The notes under the pieces: model-generated
What the model was told of the DNA's origin: nothing
Databases searched by the model: none
What the model saw: the letters and a program-made list of their open reading frames with translations, nothing else
Position numbers and translations under genes: made by a program
Shown: piece by piece, positions 43,264 through 52,026 of the stretch
How the letters are laid out: each line of letters begins with the position of its first letter
How positions within the stretch are numbered: the stretch's first letter is position 1
Origin: Galactobacter valiniphilus
Lineage (GTDB): Bacteria > Actinomycetota > Actinomycetes > Actinomycetales > Micrococcaceae
Direction of reading: 5' to 3'
DNA length: 64,000 nucleotides
Assembly (NCBI RefSeq): GCF_003575975.1
Contig: NZ_QQXK01000002.1
Location: 1 to 64,000, forward strand

Positions 43264-43330
43264 GCTTTGAGGCGAGACACGCGCATTGAGGCCGGGTTTT
43301 CGGGCCTCACAGCGCACAACGCGCCTCAAC
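43264..43330. repeat. Diverged third copy of the TTTGAGGCG hairpin module
   Basis: GCTTTGAGGCG starts the segment and GCGCCTCAA ends it, with an inner GAGGCC/GGCCTC pair. It resembles the first module of the repeats at 3293 and 4827, without the AAACGGCCGG hairpin. Confidence 0.6.
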
Positions 43331-43374
43331 TCGAAGAAGGCACGGCGGTGTCCGGCCGCCACAGCGCGCAAAAA

Positions 43375-43405
43375 CACCCCGCCTCCCTGTCAGGGAGGCG
43401 GGGTG
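43375..43405. terminator. Bidirectional terminator
   Basis: A 15-bp perfect stem, CACCCCGCCTCCCTG (43375-43389) with 43391-43405, around one base. Flanking GCGCGC and A-rich sequence extend it. It lies between the convergent AI-2E and ferritin genes. Confidence 0.75.
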
Positions 43406-43430
43406 CTTGCGCGCCCGGTGGGGGCTGGGG

Positions 43431-43937
43431 TCAGTGCTCGTCCTCGGGGCCGCGGGCGCCGAGCTCGCGGTCCAGGGCCAGCAGGCCGGAGCCGTCGCCG
43501 CCGACGCGCTTGATGCGGCCGATGATGCCGCCGACGGTGGCCTCCTCCTCGACCTGCTCGTCCACGAACCAGTTCAGGAGCGGCAGCGAGTCGATGTCGC
43601 CGGTCTCCAGCGCCAGGCGGTAGAGGTCGCGGATGGCCTCGGAGACCTTGACCTCGTGGGCCAGGGACGCCTCGAAGGCCTCGAGGACGGTGGTGATCTC
43701 CAGGCCCTGCGCCGGGATGGCCTGGAAGACGGGGCGGGAACCGCGGTCCACCATGTGGGTGATGAACTTGTCGCGATGCTCCAGCTCCTCCTCGGCCTGG
43801 GCCTTGAACCAGCCGGCGAGGCCGGGGAGGTCCATGAGGTCCATGTCGATGGCGAGCTGGCGGTAGGTAATGGCGGCCTCAAGTTCCAGGGTGACCTGGC
43901 GGTTGAAGGCCTCTTCGAGCTTTCCAGTGAGTTCCAT
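43431..43937 (-). CDS. Ferritin (non-heme, bacterial Ftn type)
   Basis: 168 residues from ATG 43937; a longer frame has no start support. The four-helix ferritin fold has di-iron ligands in FNRQVTLELEAAITYRQLA (Glu), EEELEHRDKFITHM (Glu, Glu, His), and the SLPLLNWFVDEQVEEEATV helix. No heme Met of bacterioferritin is evident. It oxidises and stores iron as a 24-mer cage. The upstream gap holds a weak AGGCAAGGCTGGCCTGA match to an iron box, consistent with DtxR/IdeR activation, but not convincing alone. Confidence 0.92.
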   Translation of the reverse strand: MELTGKLEEAFNRQVTLELEAAITYRQLAIDMDLMDLPGLAGWFKAQAEEELEHRDKFITHMVDRGSRPVFQAIPAQGLEITTVLEAFEASLAHEVKVSEAIRDLYRLALETGDIDSLPLLNWFVDEQVEEEATVGGIIGRIKRVGGDGSGLLALDRELGARGPEDEH

Positions 43938-44152
43938 GTCCAGAACACTAAGGGCATATTTCCGGCCGCGCATCCAAGGAAAGCCTGCCCTGCCCGGGCC
44001 CCGGCGATCACGCTCACGCCTGGCTTTTCGTGCAAATGCAGGCAAGGCTGGCCTGATTTTCTAGCGGCGTTCGCGACATGAACAAATAACACCTTGAGGG
44101 TTTACCGCTGTGTCAACTGGCACGCGGTGCCTTCGGCTGGAACACTGAGGTC

Positions 44153-44869
44153 ATGCCACGACCACGCCGATATGACGCAGCAGTCCGGGAACGCCTCCTG
44201 AAGGACGCCGCGATGATCGCCGCCACCGAGGGGCCCCTGGCCCTGTCCGCCCGCCGACTCGCGACGCAGTCGGGCACCACCACGGCGGCCATTTACACGC
44301 TCTTCGGCGGCATGGACTCCCTGAGAGCGGCCCTGACGGCGCAGGCCCTGCAGGACCTGGGCTCCTCGCTCGAGGCCGTGGCCAAGGACGGCAACCCCGC
44401 CGATCGCCTGCTCGCGCTGGCCCACGCCTACCGCACCTGGGCCCTCGAGCACCCGAACGAGTACCGTTCGATCCTCTCCGACGCCCTCGGCCTGGCCGTG
44501 CGCCGCGCCCCCGCCGGTGCCCCGCGCGCCGCGGCCGCCGCGCCCACCGTGCCGATCACGGCCCCCGACGTCTTCCTCGACTCGGTCGACGAGGCCTGGC
44601 ACGTCTCGCTCGCCCCGCTGAGCGAGGCCTTCGAGGCCGGCCTGGCCGACGGCACGTTCTCCGGCCCGGCCTCCGACGCCGCCGCGCTCGCGGTCACCGT
44701 CTGGGCCTCCCTGCACGGCATCGTGTCGCTCGAGCTCGTGGGCGTCCTCGACCCCACGCTCGCCCGCCTCGGCGGAGACGCCGGCGCCGATCGCTTCTTC
44801 GAGGACGCGTTGGGCCGCCTCATCGCCGGCCTCGAGGTCCCGGCCCCCTCCCGCGGGGCGCATGCCTGA
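44153..44869 (+). CDS. TetR-family regulator with WHG-type C-terminal domain
   Basis: 238 residues. The N-terminal helix-turn-helix has ALSARRLATQSGTTTAAIYT followed by LFGGMDSLRAAL. The C-terminal domain contains the WHG-like TVWASLHGIVSLELVG segment, which names the TetR_C_13/WHG group. The 3' end overlaps the S4 gene by 8 bases, so they are cotranscribed. Target unknown. Confidence 0.88.
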   Translation: MPRPRRYDAAVRERLLKDAAMIAATEGPLALSARRLATQSGTTTAAIYTLFGGMDSLRAALTAQALQDLGSSLEAVAKDGNPADRLLALAHAYRTWALEHPNEYRSILSDALGLAVRRAPAGAPRAAAAAPTVPITAPDVFLDSVDEAWHVSLAPLSEAFEAGLADGTFSGPASDAAALAVTVWASLHGIVSLELVGVLDPTLARLGGDAGADRFFEDALGRLIAGLEVPAPSRGAHA

Positions 44870-45251
44870 GAAGGCCCGCGTCCGCGTTGACGCGTGGCTG
44901 TGGGCCGTGCGGGTCTACAAGACCCGTTCGGAGGCCACGGCCGCATGCCGCGCCGGACACGTCCGGCTGAACGGTTCCCCGGCCAAGGCCGCGCAGACCG
45001 TGGTGCCCGGCGATCGCCTCCGAGTGCGCAAGAACGGCGAGGAGCGCGATCTCGAGGTTGCCGGTCTGCTCTCCAAGCGCGTCTCCGCGCCGCTGGCCCA
45101 GGCCGCCTACCTGGATCGCACCCCGCCCAAGCCCAAGGTGCTCATCCCGCAGGTCCCGATCCGCGACCGCGGCGCCGGCCGCCCCACCAAGAAGGATCGC
45201 CGCGAACTCGACCGCCTGCGTTCGTCGTGGAATCCCGGATCGGACGACTGA
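44862..45251 (+). CDS. S4-domain RNA-binding protein, Hsp15 (HslR)-like
   Basis: 129 residues. The S4 domain covers the first ~65 residues (RVDAWLWAVRVYKTRSEATA, then CRAGHVRLNGSPAKAAQTV and GDRLRVRKNG). The C-terminal half is basic and extended (GRPTKKDRRELDRLRSSW). Hsp15 in E. coli binds stalled 50S subunits carrying peptidyl-tRNA and helps rescue them. Translational coupling to the preceding TetR gene looks incidental, as no functional link is visible. Confidence 0.9.
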   Translation: MPEKARVRVDAWLWAVRVYKTRSEATAACRAGHVRLNGSPAKAAQTVVPGDRLRVRKNGEERDLEVAGLLSKRVSAPLAQAAYLDRTPPKPKVLIPQVPIRDRGAGRPTKKDRRELDRLRSSWNPGSDD

Positions 45252-45491
45252 GTTCACGCGAGCCCAAGTGCACTTGTCGTTTGAGTAAATTTGCGCGTTT
45301 GGGTGCACAAATCCCTTTCACTTGTGAAGGTGATCACGTAGCTTGGGTGCCGTAGTTCCTAGTTCTTAGCGAAAAGTGGCCCGGGGCACCGGTCCTACGC
45401 AGCACAAAGGACCGAACACCCGCCCCGCATCCCGCCGGGTGGTCACCGGCTCCTCCCGCACCCGGGAGGCCAAAAGAGAAGGAAATGCCCC
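45252..45491 (+). promoter_or_regulatory. Long leader region of the cold-shock gene
   Basis: This 240-bp gap before the Csp gene is AT-richer than the surroundings. Candidate promoter TTTCAC-N17-TAGCTT lies near 45316-45344. If used, the 5' leader would be about 140 nt, matching the long structured leaders of cspA messages that are thermosensing. Specific structure was not resolved. GAGAAGGAAAT before the ATG is a strong ribosome site. Confidence 0.4.
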
Positions 45492-45698
45492 ATGGCTTCT
45501 GGCATCGTGAAGTGGTTCAACCCCGACAAGGGTTTCGGTTTCATCGCTCCGGATGATTCCTCCGAGGATCTCTTTGCCCACTACTCCGCCATCCAGTCGA
45601 ACGGCTTCCGCACGCTCGAAGAGGGCCAGCGCGTCGAGTTCGAGGTCGCCGAGGGCCCCAAGGGCCTGCAGGCCACGGAGATCCGCCCCGTCGCCTGA
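45492..45698 (+). CDS. cspA: Cold-shock protein (CspA family)
   Basis: A 68-residue single cold-shock domain. RNP1 is KGFGFIAP and RNP2 LFAHYSAI, where DVFVHFSAI is usual. The start [16 protein letters not shown] and end are full length. It binds single-stranded RNA or DNA and relieves RNA structure. The gene is monocistronic, with its own leader and terminator. Confidence 0.95.
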   Translation: MASGIVKWFNPDKGFGFIAPDDSSEDLFAHYSAIQSNGFRTLEEGQRVEFEVAEGPKGLQATEIRPVA

Positions 45699-45716
45699 TC
45701 TCCCCTAGGCAAGGGC

Positions 45717-45758
45717 CGACGCCGCCGTACCCGCCTCCGGGCGGGAACGGCGGCGTCG
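45717..45758 (+). terminator. Terminator of the cold-shock gene
   Basis: CGACGCCGCCGT (45717-45728) pairs with 45747-45758, with an inner CCCGCC/GGCGGG stem. It begins 19 bases past the stop codon. Confidence 0.75.
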
Positions 45759-45821
45759 CTCGTTCTCCGGTGGGGGACGCCGCCGCGGAATAGCTCGCGG
45801 CCGCGCGGGGTTGCCCTCTGG

Positions 45822-46832
45822 GTGAGCACCTCCCCCGAACTCTCCGTCCTCGACCTCGCCCCCACCCGCCCCGGGCAGCCGGCCGGCCAGCCCTTTGCCG
45901 ACGCCGTGGAGCTGGCCCGGGCCGCCGAGGCCGCCGACTACCGCGGCCTCTGGTACGCCGAGCACCACAACATGCCGGTCATCGCCTCCTCCGCCACGGC
46001 GGTGCTCATGGCCCACGTGGCGGCGCACACCGAGACCATCCGCGTGGGCGCCGGCGGGGTCATGCTCAGCAACCACGCGCCGCTCATCATCGCCGAGCAG
46101 TTCGGCATGCTCGAGGCCATGCACCCCGGCCGCATCGATCTGGGCCTGGGCCGGGCTCCCGGCACCGACCAGGCCACCGTGCGCGCGCTGCGCCGCTCCC
46201 CCGACGCCGCGGAGCACTTCCCCTCCGACGTGGCCGAGCTGCTCGGCTACCTCGATGACGAGGGCCGCATCCCGGGCGTCCACGCCTACCCCGGCCGCGG
46301 CTCCCGCGTGCCGGTGACCATCCTGGGCTCGAGCCTCTTCGGCGCCACGCTCGCGGCCCGCATGGGTCTTCCCTTCGCTTTCGCCTCCCACTTCGCCCCC
46401 GACGCGCTGGAGCAGGCCCTGGACGTCTACACGCGCGAGTTCCGCCCCTCGGCCCGCTTGGAGGCCCCGCGCCCCATCGTGGCGGTGGGCGTCGTCGCGG
46501 CCGAGGACCCGGCCGAGGCGGTGCGCCGCTTCGAGGCCGTGGGCCGCGCCCGCGTGCGCGACATGCTGGGCCGGGGCCGCGACACCCCCTTCACGGAGGA
46601 CGAGGTGGACCTCATCCTCGACACGCCCCAGGGCCGCGGCATCCTCTCCTCGATCCGCTTCAGCGCCGTGGGCACCCCGGAGCGCGTGGCGGCCGAGCTG
46701 GGCCGCATGGCCGCCTCGACGGGCGCGGCCGAACTCATCACGGTGCACCATGCCCTCGATCAGGCCACGCGCCTCGAGTCCCTGCGCCTCACGGCCGAGG
46801 CCTGGCGGCACCGGGAGCAGCCGGCCGCGTAG
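45822..46832 (+). CDS. Luciferase-like flavin-dependent oxidoreductase (MsnO8-type)
   Basis: 336 residues from GTG 45822. A bacterial-luciferase-like TIM barrel using FMNH2 or F420. Signatures are [12 protein letters not shown] at the N-terminus, [20 protein letters not shown] near 45, [20 protein letters not shown] and [14 protein letters not shown]. The AEHHN and GLGRAPG phrases are those of the MsnO8/YwcH group, whose substrates are mostly unknown. It is transcribed alone or with the acidic small gene 130 bases downstream. Confidence 0.88.
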   Translation: MSTSPELSVLDLAPTRPGQPAGQPFADAVELARAAEAADYRGLWYAEHHNMPVIASSATAVLMAHVAAHTETIRVGAGGVMLSNHAPLIIAEQFGMLEAMHPGRIDLGLGRAPGTDQATVRALRRSPDAAEHFPSDVAELLGYLDDEGRIPGVHAYPGRGSRVPVTILGSSLFGATLAARMGLPFAFASHFAPDALEQALDVYTREFRPSARLEAPRPIVAVGVVAAEDPAEAVRRFEAVGRARVRDMLGRGRDTPFTEDEVDLILDTPQGRGILSSIRFSAVGTPERVAAELGRMAASTGAAELITVHHALDQATRLESLRLTAEAWRHREQPAA

Positions 46833-46962
46833 CGCGTCCGCGTCCTTCCCCGGGCGGGCGCAACCCGCCGGGCGCAGGCATGGCGCGTCGACGCCCGCCG
46901 GTGCAAGGATGGACGCACCGGCCGCCACTGGGGGCGGCCACGAACGCCACGGGAGGTGCGCC

Positions 46963-47232
46963 ATGTCCCAGCACGAGGACGAGGAACTCTGGGAGGACGA
47001 GATCGCCCCGGAGGGCGAGGACGCCATGATCCGCGAGGAGATCTGGGAGGGCGAGGACGACGGCCGCGACGGCTCGCCGGCCGCCGGATCCTCCGACTCC
47101 CCGGAGTCCATGGACGAATACGATCCGCTGCGCCGACGCGAGCGCCTCGCGGGCGAGGACATCGGCGATCTGGCCGGCTCCGGCTCCCACATCGAGGTGC
47201 TCGGCGAGGACGACGACGACCCGGAGTGGTGA
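46963..47232 (+). CDS. Small acidic protein of unknown function, 89 aa
   Basis: 89 residues from ATG 46963 behind GGGAGG. Very acidic: over a third of residues are Asp or Glu (EDEELWEDE near the start, GEDDDDPEW at the end), with one short basic stretch RRRERLAGED near 60. It is probably disordered. No family was recognised. The good ribosome site and terminator after it support a real gene. Confidence 0.65.
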   Translation: MSQHEDEELWEDEIAPEGEDAMIREEIWEGEDDGRDGSPAAGSSDSPESMDEYDPLRRRERLAGEDIGDLAGSGSHIEVLGEDDDDPEW

Positions 47233-47269
47233 GGCCAGGGCGCCCCTGCGGCGCCCCGCCCCTCAGGGG

Positions 47270-47320
47270 AGGCGAGGCTGGGTGGTGCACGACGTCGTCG
47301 TGCACCACCCAGCCTCGCCT
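47270..47320. terminator. Long palindromic terminator, 25-bp arms
   Basis: 47270-47294 is the exact complement of 47296-47320 around one T. Its outer part is AGGCGAGGCTGGG and the inner part GTGGTGCACGACG. It lies between the convergent acidic-protein and pcaR genes. Confidence 0.8.
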
Positions 47321-47331
47321 TGCGTGAGGGC

Positions 47332-48153
47332 TCAGCTCAGCCCGAGGGCGGCCTCCAGCTCGGCCGCCGCGGCGAGCAGGGCCGGCAGGACCCGCTCGCC
47401 AGCGCGCTCGGCGCTCTCGTCCTGGGCCGAACGCAGGGAGACGTTGAGGGCGTGCTCCACGCGGCCGGACGGCCCGCGCACGGGCACGGCGACCGAGCGC
47501 AGCCCGGGCTCGAGCTCCTGATCGATGATGCAATAGCCGCGTTCGCGCACGTCCTCGAGCAGCGCGATGAGGGCACCGACCTCGGTGACCCTGGCGCTCG
47601 GGGGCGCCGCGGGCAGGGAGGCCTCCACGAGGGCCGGCCACGCGGCCGGCTCGGTGCCGGCCAGGAGCACCCGGCCCATGCTCGTCCATGCGGCCGGGAA
47701 TCGGGTACCGAGCCGGATGTCCACGCGCATGATCCGCTTGGTTTCGACGCGCTGCACGTAGACCACCTCCGTGCCGTCCAGTTCGGCGGCCGAGGCCGAT
47801 TCCCCGAGGGAGTCGGAGAGCCGCTGCAGCACGGGCCGCGCGAGCTCGGCGAAGGGCTGGCCTGAAAGGTAGGCCCAGCCGAAGCGAAGCACGCTGGGGG
47901 TCAGCGCAAAGCTGGAGCCGTCGGTGCACGCGTAGCCCAGCTCCACGAGCGTGTGCAGGAGGCGGCGGGCGCTCGCCCGTGAGAGCCCGGCGCGCGCGGC
48001 GGCCTGCGAGAGCGTGAGCTCACGGTGCTCGGCGTCGAAGGCCGCCATGACGGCGAGGCCGCGCGCCAGGGACTGGACAAAGAGGGAGGAGTCGGCGGCC
48101 GCCGCCCCCTCCCCTGGCGCCGCGGCACCGGGCTGAGGCGAAGCTGTGCTCAT
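47332..48153 (-). CDS. pcaR: IclR-family regulator, PcaR-like
   Basis: 273 residues. The Ala/Gly-rich leader (~22) precedes a winged helix (LTLSQAAARAGLSRASARRL) and an IclR effector domain (VVYVQRVETKRIMRVDIRLG, GYCIIDQELEPGLRSVAVPV). In protocatechuate degradation, PcaR responds to beta-ketoadipate and controls pcaIJF. The start overlaps the pcaJ stop by 4 bases. Two IclR-like palindromes lie at the head of the operon. Confidence 0.88.
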   Translation of the reverse strand: MSTASPQPGAAAPGEGAAAADSSLFVQSLARGLAVMAAFDAEHRELTLSQAAARAGLSRASARRLLHTLVELGYACTDGSSFALTPSVLRFGWAYLSGQPFAELARPVLQRLSDSLGESASAAELDGTEVVYVQRVETKRIMRVDIRLGTRFPAAWTSMGRVLLAGTEPAAWPALVEASLPAAPPSARVTEVGALIALLEDVRERGYCIIDQELEPGLRSVAVPVRGPSGRVEHALNVSLRSAQDESAERAGERVLPALLAAAAELEAALGLS

Positions 48154-48800
48154 GCCTCGATCGTAGCGAGCGGGACGGGCACGCGGGCGCGCAGTTCCTC
48201 GAGCGTGATGCCGTGCGTCGAGCGGACGCTCACCCCGTCCGGGCCCAGCAGGAAGACGGCGGACTCGGTGTAGACGCGCGTGACGCAGCCCAGTCCCGTG
48301 ACGGGGTAGGCCAGCGTCTCCACGAGTTTGGCCGCCCCGTCCTTCGCGAAGAGGCTCATCATGACCCAGGTCTGCTTGGCGCCGATGGCCAGGTCCATGG
48401 CCCCGCCCACGGCGGGGATCGCGTCCGGTGCGCCCGTCGACCAGTTTGCGAGGTCGCCGGCGGCGGAGACCTGGAAGGCCCCGAGCACGCAGACGTCGAG
48501 GTGGCCGCCGCGCATCATCCCGAAGGAATCGGCGTGGTGGAAGTACGCGGCGCCCGGCAGCTCGGTCACGGGAATCTTGCCGGCGTTGATGAGGTCCGGG
48601 TCCACCTCGTCGCCGTGCGCGGCCGGGCCCATGCCGAGCATGCCGTTCTCGGTGTGGAGGGTGACGTCCTGTTCCGGGGTGAGGTGGTCGGCCACGAGCG
48701 TGGGCTGGCCGATCCCCAGGTTCACGAAGGATCCGGCCTCGATGTCGGCCGCCACCAGCGCGGCGATCTCATGCTTGGACAGGGGCGCTGCGGTGTTCAT
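48150..48800 (-). CDS. pcaJ: 3-oxoadipate CoA-transferase subunit B
   Basis: 216 residues. The family-I CoA-transferase beta subunit carries the catalytic Glu in the ENGMLGMG motif near 52. The N-terminal AADIEAGSFVNLGIGQPTLV and GGAMDLAIGAKQTWVMM near 135 are family hallmarks. With the alpha subunit it makes beta-ketoadipyl-CoA from beta-ketoadipate and succinyl-CoA. A related acetoacetate transferase (ScoB) cannot be excluded by sequence alone, but context with a thiolase and an IclR regulator favours Pca. Confidence 0.9.
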   Translation of the reverse strand: MNTAAPLSKHEIAALVAADIEAGSFVNLGIGQPTLVADHLTPEQDVTLHTENGMLGMGPAAHGDEVDPDLINAGKIPVTELPGAAYFHHADSFGMMRGGHLDVCVLGAFQVSAAGDLANWSTGAPDAIPAVGGAMDLAIGAKQTWVMMSLFAKDGAAKLVETLAYPVTGLGCVTRVYTESAVFLLGPDGVSVRSTHGITLEELRARVPVPLATIEA

Positions 48801-49498
48801 GCCGATTCCTTCTGCTGGGACACAGCCGTCGCCGCGGCGTGCACGCGGATGAGGGTGTCGACGAAAATGCCCGGCGTGACGACGTGCTCGGGATCCAGGG
48901 AGCCCACGGGCAGGATCTCCTCGACCTGGGCGATGGTGCGGCTGGCCGCCGTGGCCATGATGGGGCCGAAGTTCCGCGCCGTCTTGCGGTAGACCAGGTT
49001 GCCCTTGTCGTCGGCGTGCAGCGCCTTGATGAGCGCCACGTCCGCCTTGAGCGCGTGCTCCAGGACGTAGTTCACGCCGTCGATCGTGCGCGTTTCCTTG
49101 CCCTCGGCCAGCTGCGTGCCGTAGCCCGTGGGCGTGAAGAAGGCGCCGATCCCGGCCCCGGCGGCGCGGATGCGCTCGGCGAGATTTCCCTGGGGCACGA
49201 GCTCCAGCTCGATCTCCCCCGCCCGGTAGGCGGCGTCGAAGTGCCAGGAGTCCGACTGCCGCGGGAAGGAGCAGACGATCTTGGCGACCCGGCGCTCCTT
49301 GATGAGCAGCGCGAGACCCTCGTCCGCCTGGCCGGCGTTGTTGTTGACCACCGTGAGGCCCGTGGCCCCGCCCTGCAGCAGGGCGTCGATGAGTTCCATG
49401 GGCTGACCGGCGTTGCCGAAGCCGCCGATCATGACGGTGGAGCCGTCGGCGATGCCGGCGACGGCCTCGGCCGGGCTGGACGCGATGCGAGGTGCCAC
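48797..49498 (-). CDS. pcaI: 3-oxoadipate CoA-transferase subunit A
   Basis: 233 residues from GTG 49498 behind AGGAGGAA; the longer frame upstream overlaps pcaF and was rejected. The alpha-subunit motif VMIGGFGNAGQPMELIDAL lies near the N-terminus, with GIGAFFTPTGYGTQLAEGKE in the middle. It overlaps pcaJ by 4 bases. Confidence 0.9.
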   Translation of the reverse strand: MAPRIASSPAEAVAGIADGSTVMIGGFGNAGQPMELIDALLQGGATGLTVVNNNAGQADEGLALLIKERRVAKIVCSFPRQSDSWHFDAAYRAGEIELELVPQGNLAERIRAAGAGIGAFFTPTGYGTQLAEGKETRTIDGVNYVLEHALKADVALIKALHADDKGNLVYRKTARNFGPIMATAASRTIAQVEEILPVGSLDPEHVVTPGIFVDTLIRVHAAATAVSQQKESA

Positions 49499-49527
49499 GG
49501 GGTTCCTCCTGAGGGGTGCGGGGCCGC

Positions 49528-50733
49528 CTAGGCGGCGTCGGTGTTTTCGAGAACGACGGCGAGGCCTTGGCCCACGCCGATGCAGAGGGAGGCCACGCCG
49601 TAGCGGCCGCCGCTGGCCTTCAGGCGCGCGGCAAGCGTGCCGAGCACGCGCAGCCCGGAGGCGCCGAGCGGGTGCCCGATCGCGATGGCGCCGCCCCACG
49701 CGTTGACGCTCTCCTCGTCGATGCCCCAGGCGTCCACGCAGGCCAGGGCCTGGGCGGCAAACGCCTCGTTGAGCTCCACCGCGTCGATCTGGTTCCAGCT
49801 CAGACCCGCCCTGGCCAGCGCGCGGTTGGCCGCCTCGACCGGGGCCTCGCCGAAGTACTGGGGCTCGTTGCCGTGCGCGCCGCGCGAGACGATGCGCGCG
49901 AGCGGCTCGCGCCCGAGCAGCGTGGCTGCGTGTTCCGAGCCGATCCAGGCGGCCGAGGCGCCGTCGCTCATGGGCGAGGCGTTGCCCGCCGTGACGGTGC
50001 CGTCCTCCGCGCCGCGGAAGACCGTGCGCAGCCCGGCCAGGGACTCCGGCGTGGATTCCGGGCGGATGGTCTCGTCGCGTTCGAGGAGCGCGCCGCGCCC
50101 CACGGGCGCCACGGGACTCACCAGGCCGGCGTAGTTGCCCTCGTCCCAGGCGGCGGCGGCGAGCCGGTGGCTGCGCGCGGCAAACGCGTCCTGGCGCTCG
50201 CGGGAGATCCCGTGCTTCTCGCGCAGCTGTTCCGTCGCCTCGCCGAGGGAGACGGTCCAGGCGGCCGGCATCTGCGGGTTGACGAGCCGCCAGCCGAGGG
50301 TGGTGTTGGCCAGCTGTAGGTCCTGCATGGGGAAGGGCCGCTCGGTCTTGGGCAACACCCAGGGCGCGCGGGACATGGACTCCACGCCGCCCACCAAGAC
50401 GAGGTCCGCGTCGCCGACGGCCACCTGGCGCGAGGCCGCTATGGCGGCGTCGAGCGAGGAGCCGCAGAGGCGGTTGATCGTGGAGCCCGGGATCGAGACG
50501 GGCAGGCCGGCCAGGAGCGAGGCCATGCGCGCCACGTTGCGGTTCTCCTCGCCCGCTCCGTTCGCGTTGCCGAAGGTGACCTCATCGATCGCCGCGGCGT
50601 CCAGCCCCGGTGCGCGCCCCACGAGGGTGCGCACCACGTGCGCCGCGAGGTCGTCCGAGCGGTGCCCGGACAGGGCGCCGCCGATCTTCCCAAAGGGGGT
50701 GCGGACGGCGTCGTACACAAAGGCCTCTGCCAC
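49528..50733 (-). CDS. pcaF: 3-oxoadipyl-CoA thiolase
   Basis: 401 residues. Cleaves beta-ketoadipyl-CoA to succinyl-CoA and acetyl-CoA. Catalytic Cys in INRLCGSSLDAA near 90, His in GHPLGASGLR near 355, and second Cys in SLCIGVGQG near 387. The sequence ALSGHRSDDLAAHVVRTLVG at the N-terminus is typical of PcaF/PaaJ. First gene of pcaFIJR, behind the IclR-like operators. The upper protocatechuate genes are not in the window. Confidence 0.93.
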   Translation of the reverse strand: MAEAFVYDAVRTPFGKIGGALSGHRSDDLAAHVVRTLVGRAPGLDAAAIDEVTFGNANGAGEENRNVARMASLLAGLPVSIPGSTINRLCGSSLDAAIAASRQVAVGDADLVLVGGVESMSRAPWVLPKTERPFPMQDLQLANTTLGWRLVNPQMPAAWTVSLGEATEQLREKHGISRERQDAFAARSHRLAAAAWDEGNYAGLVSPVAPVGRGALLERDETIRPESTPESLAGLRTVFRGAEDGTVTAGNASPMSDGASAAWIGSEHAATLLGREPLARIVSRGAHGNEPQYFGEAPVEAANRALARAGLSWNQIDAVELNEAFAAQALACVDAWGIDEESVNAWGGAIAIGHPLGASGLRVLGTLAARLKASGGRYGVASLCIGVGQGLAVVLENTDAA

Positions 50734-50753
50734 GGGAACTCCTCGCGTCGTTT

Positions 50754-50788
50754 GTTCGCTGTGCGAACGCGTGTTCTCTTAATGAACA
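50754..50788. promoter_or_regulatory. Tandem IclR-type operators of the pca operon
   Basis: GTTCGC-TGT-GCGAAC (50754-50768) and TGTTC-N7-GAACA (50772-50788) lie 20 bp apart in the divergent pcaF/HIBCH gap. Their GTTCG-type arms agree with IclR/PcaR recognition sites. The second palindrome could serve the divergent gene too. Confidence 0.65.
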
Positions 50789-50877
50789 TGGTAGATCATT
50801 CACCCGCCGCGGCGCTAGGGCAAGCCCCCGCCTGCGGTACGGTCGACTCATCCTTTTCTTTGGCGCAGGAGGCCCCG

Positions 50878-51933
50878 GTGGAGACCCACGTTCACAGCGA
50901 GATCGCGGACGGCCTCGGCCTCATCACGCTCAACCGGCCGGCCAAGATCAACGCGCTCACGCCCGGCATGGTGGAGGCCATCGGCCAGACGCTGCGCGCC
51001 TGGCGCTACGCCGCCGAGGTCAACGCCGTGGTGCTGCGCGGCGAGGGCGAGCGCGGCTTCTGCGCCGGCGGCGACCTGGCAGGCTTCCACGAGGCGCTGG
51101 TGGACGGCCGTGAGGACGCCTTCCTCGACGTCCTCGCCACCGAATTTGAGCTCGCCGCCGAGATCGGTTCCTACCCCAAGCCCATCGTCTCGATCATGCG
51201 CGGCCTCACGCTCGGCGCCGGGCTCGGCCTGGCAGGCCAGGCCTCCGTGCGCATCGTGACGCCGGATTCCCGGCTCGGCATGCCGGAGGCGCGCATCGGC
51301 TATGTGCCCGACGTCGGCGGGAGCCTCCTCCTGGGCCGCGCGCCCGGGCGCGTGGCCGAGCACCTGGCCGCCACGGGCGACACGGTCGGGGCGGGAGACG
51401 CCGTCGAGTTCGGTCTGGCCGACTTCTGCATGGCCCCGGACGCCGAGGCCGAGGTCCTGGCCACGCTGGCCGACCTGGCCCAGCTCGGGGCAGGCGAGAT
51501 CGGCGTGGGCCTCGAGGTGCTGCACGGCGTGCAGGCCCCGGCGACCACGCGGCCGCTGAGCGGATCGCGCGCCTGGATCGACCATTGCTACGCGGCCCCG
51601 GAGCTCGCCGACATCCTGAGCGAGCTCGGCGACTCCGCCTGGCCCGCCGCCCAGGCGGCGCGCGAGCGCATCCTGGCCAACTCACCGCTCGCCGCCGCCA
51701 CGGCCATCGAGCTCGTCCGCGCCGCCCGCGACGAGGACGAGCTGCGCGGCGCCCTCGAGCGCGAGCACCGGGCAGCCGCCTTCATGATGGAGAACCCCGA
51801 CCTCGCCGAGGGCATCCGCGCCCGCATCATCGACAAGGACGACGCCCCGGCCTGGAACCCGGCCACGGCCGAGGAGGTCGACACCGAGGCGATCCTCACC
51901 GCGCTGGATCCCGAGGAGGACGAGGGGTGGTGA
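50878..51933 (+). CDS. 3-hydroxyisobutyryl-CoA hydrolase (HIBCH)-like
   Basis: 351 residues from GTG 50878 behind CAGGAGG; two upstream ATGs were rejected for lack of a site and homology. A crotonase-fold protein with the oxyanion GERGFCAGGD motif near 60 and the HIBCH signature SRLGMPEARIGYVPDVGGS near 128. The longer C-terminus after 230 (helical, AAFMMENPDLAEGIRARIID) also separates HIBCH from hydratases. It hydrolyses 3-hydroxyisobutyryl-CoA in valine breakdown. Confidence 0.88.
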   Translation: METHVHSEIADGLGLITLNRPAKINALTPGMVEAIGQTLRAWRYAAEVNAVVLRGEGERGFCAGGDLAGFHEALVDGREDAFLDVLATEFELAAEIGSYPKPIVSIMRGLTLGAGLGLAGQASVRIVTPDSRLGMPEARIGYVPDVGGSLLLGRAPGRVAEHLAATGDTVGAGDAVEFGLADFCMAPDAEAEVLATLADLAQLGAGEIGVGLEVLHGVQAPATTRPLSGSRAWIDHCYAAPELADILSELGDSAWPAAQAARERILANSPLAAATAIELVRAARDEDELRGALEREHRAAAFMMENPDLAEGIRARIIDKDDAPAWNPATAEEVDTEAILTALDPEEDEGW

Positions 51934-52026
51934 GGCGCCGCCCGCGCGCCCGGCGCCGCTCGCCCCGCGCACATACCTTTGGTGCACTATGCCCGGCGCA
52001 ACGCGAACGCCGTTAGCGTGTGATGC

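Noticed and set aside
44038-44056. Iron box upstream of ferritin
   Set aside because: Only about 12 of 19 positions agree with the consensus, too weak to list as a site.
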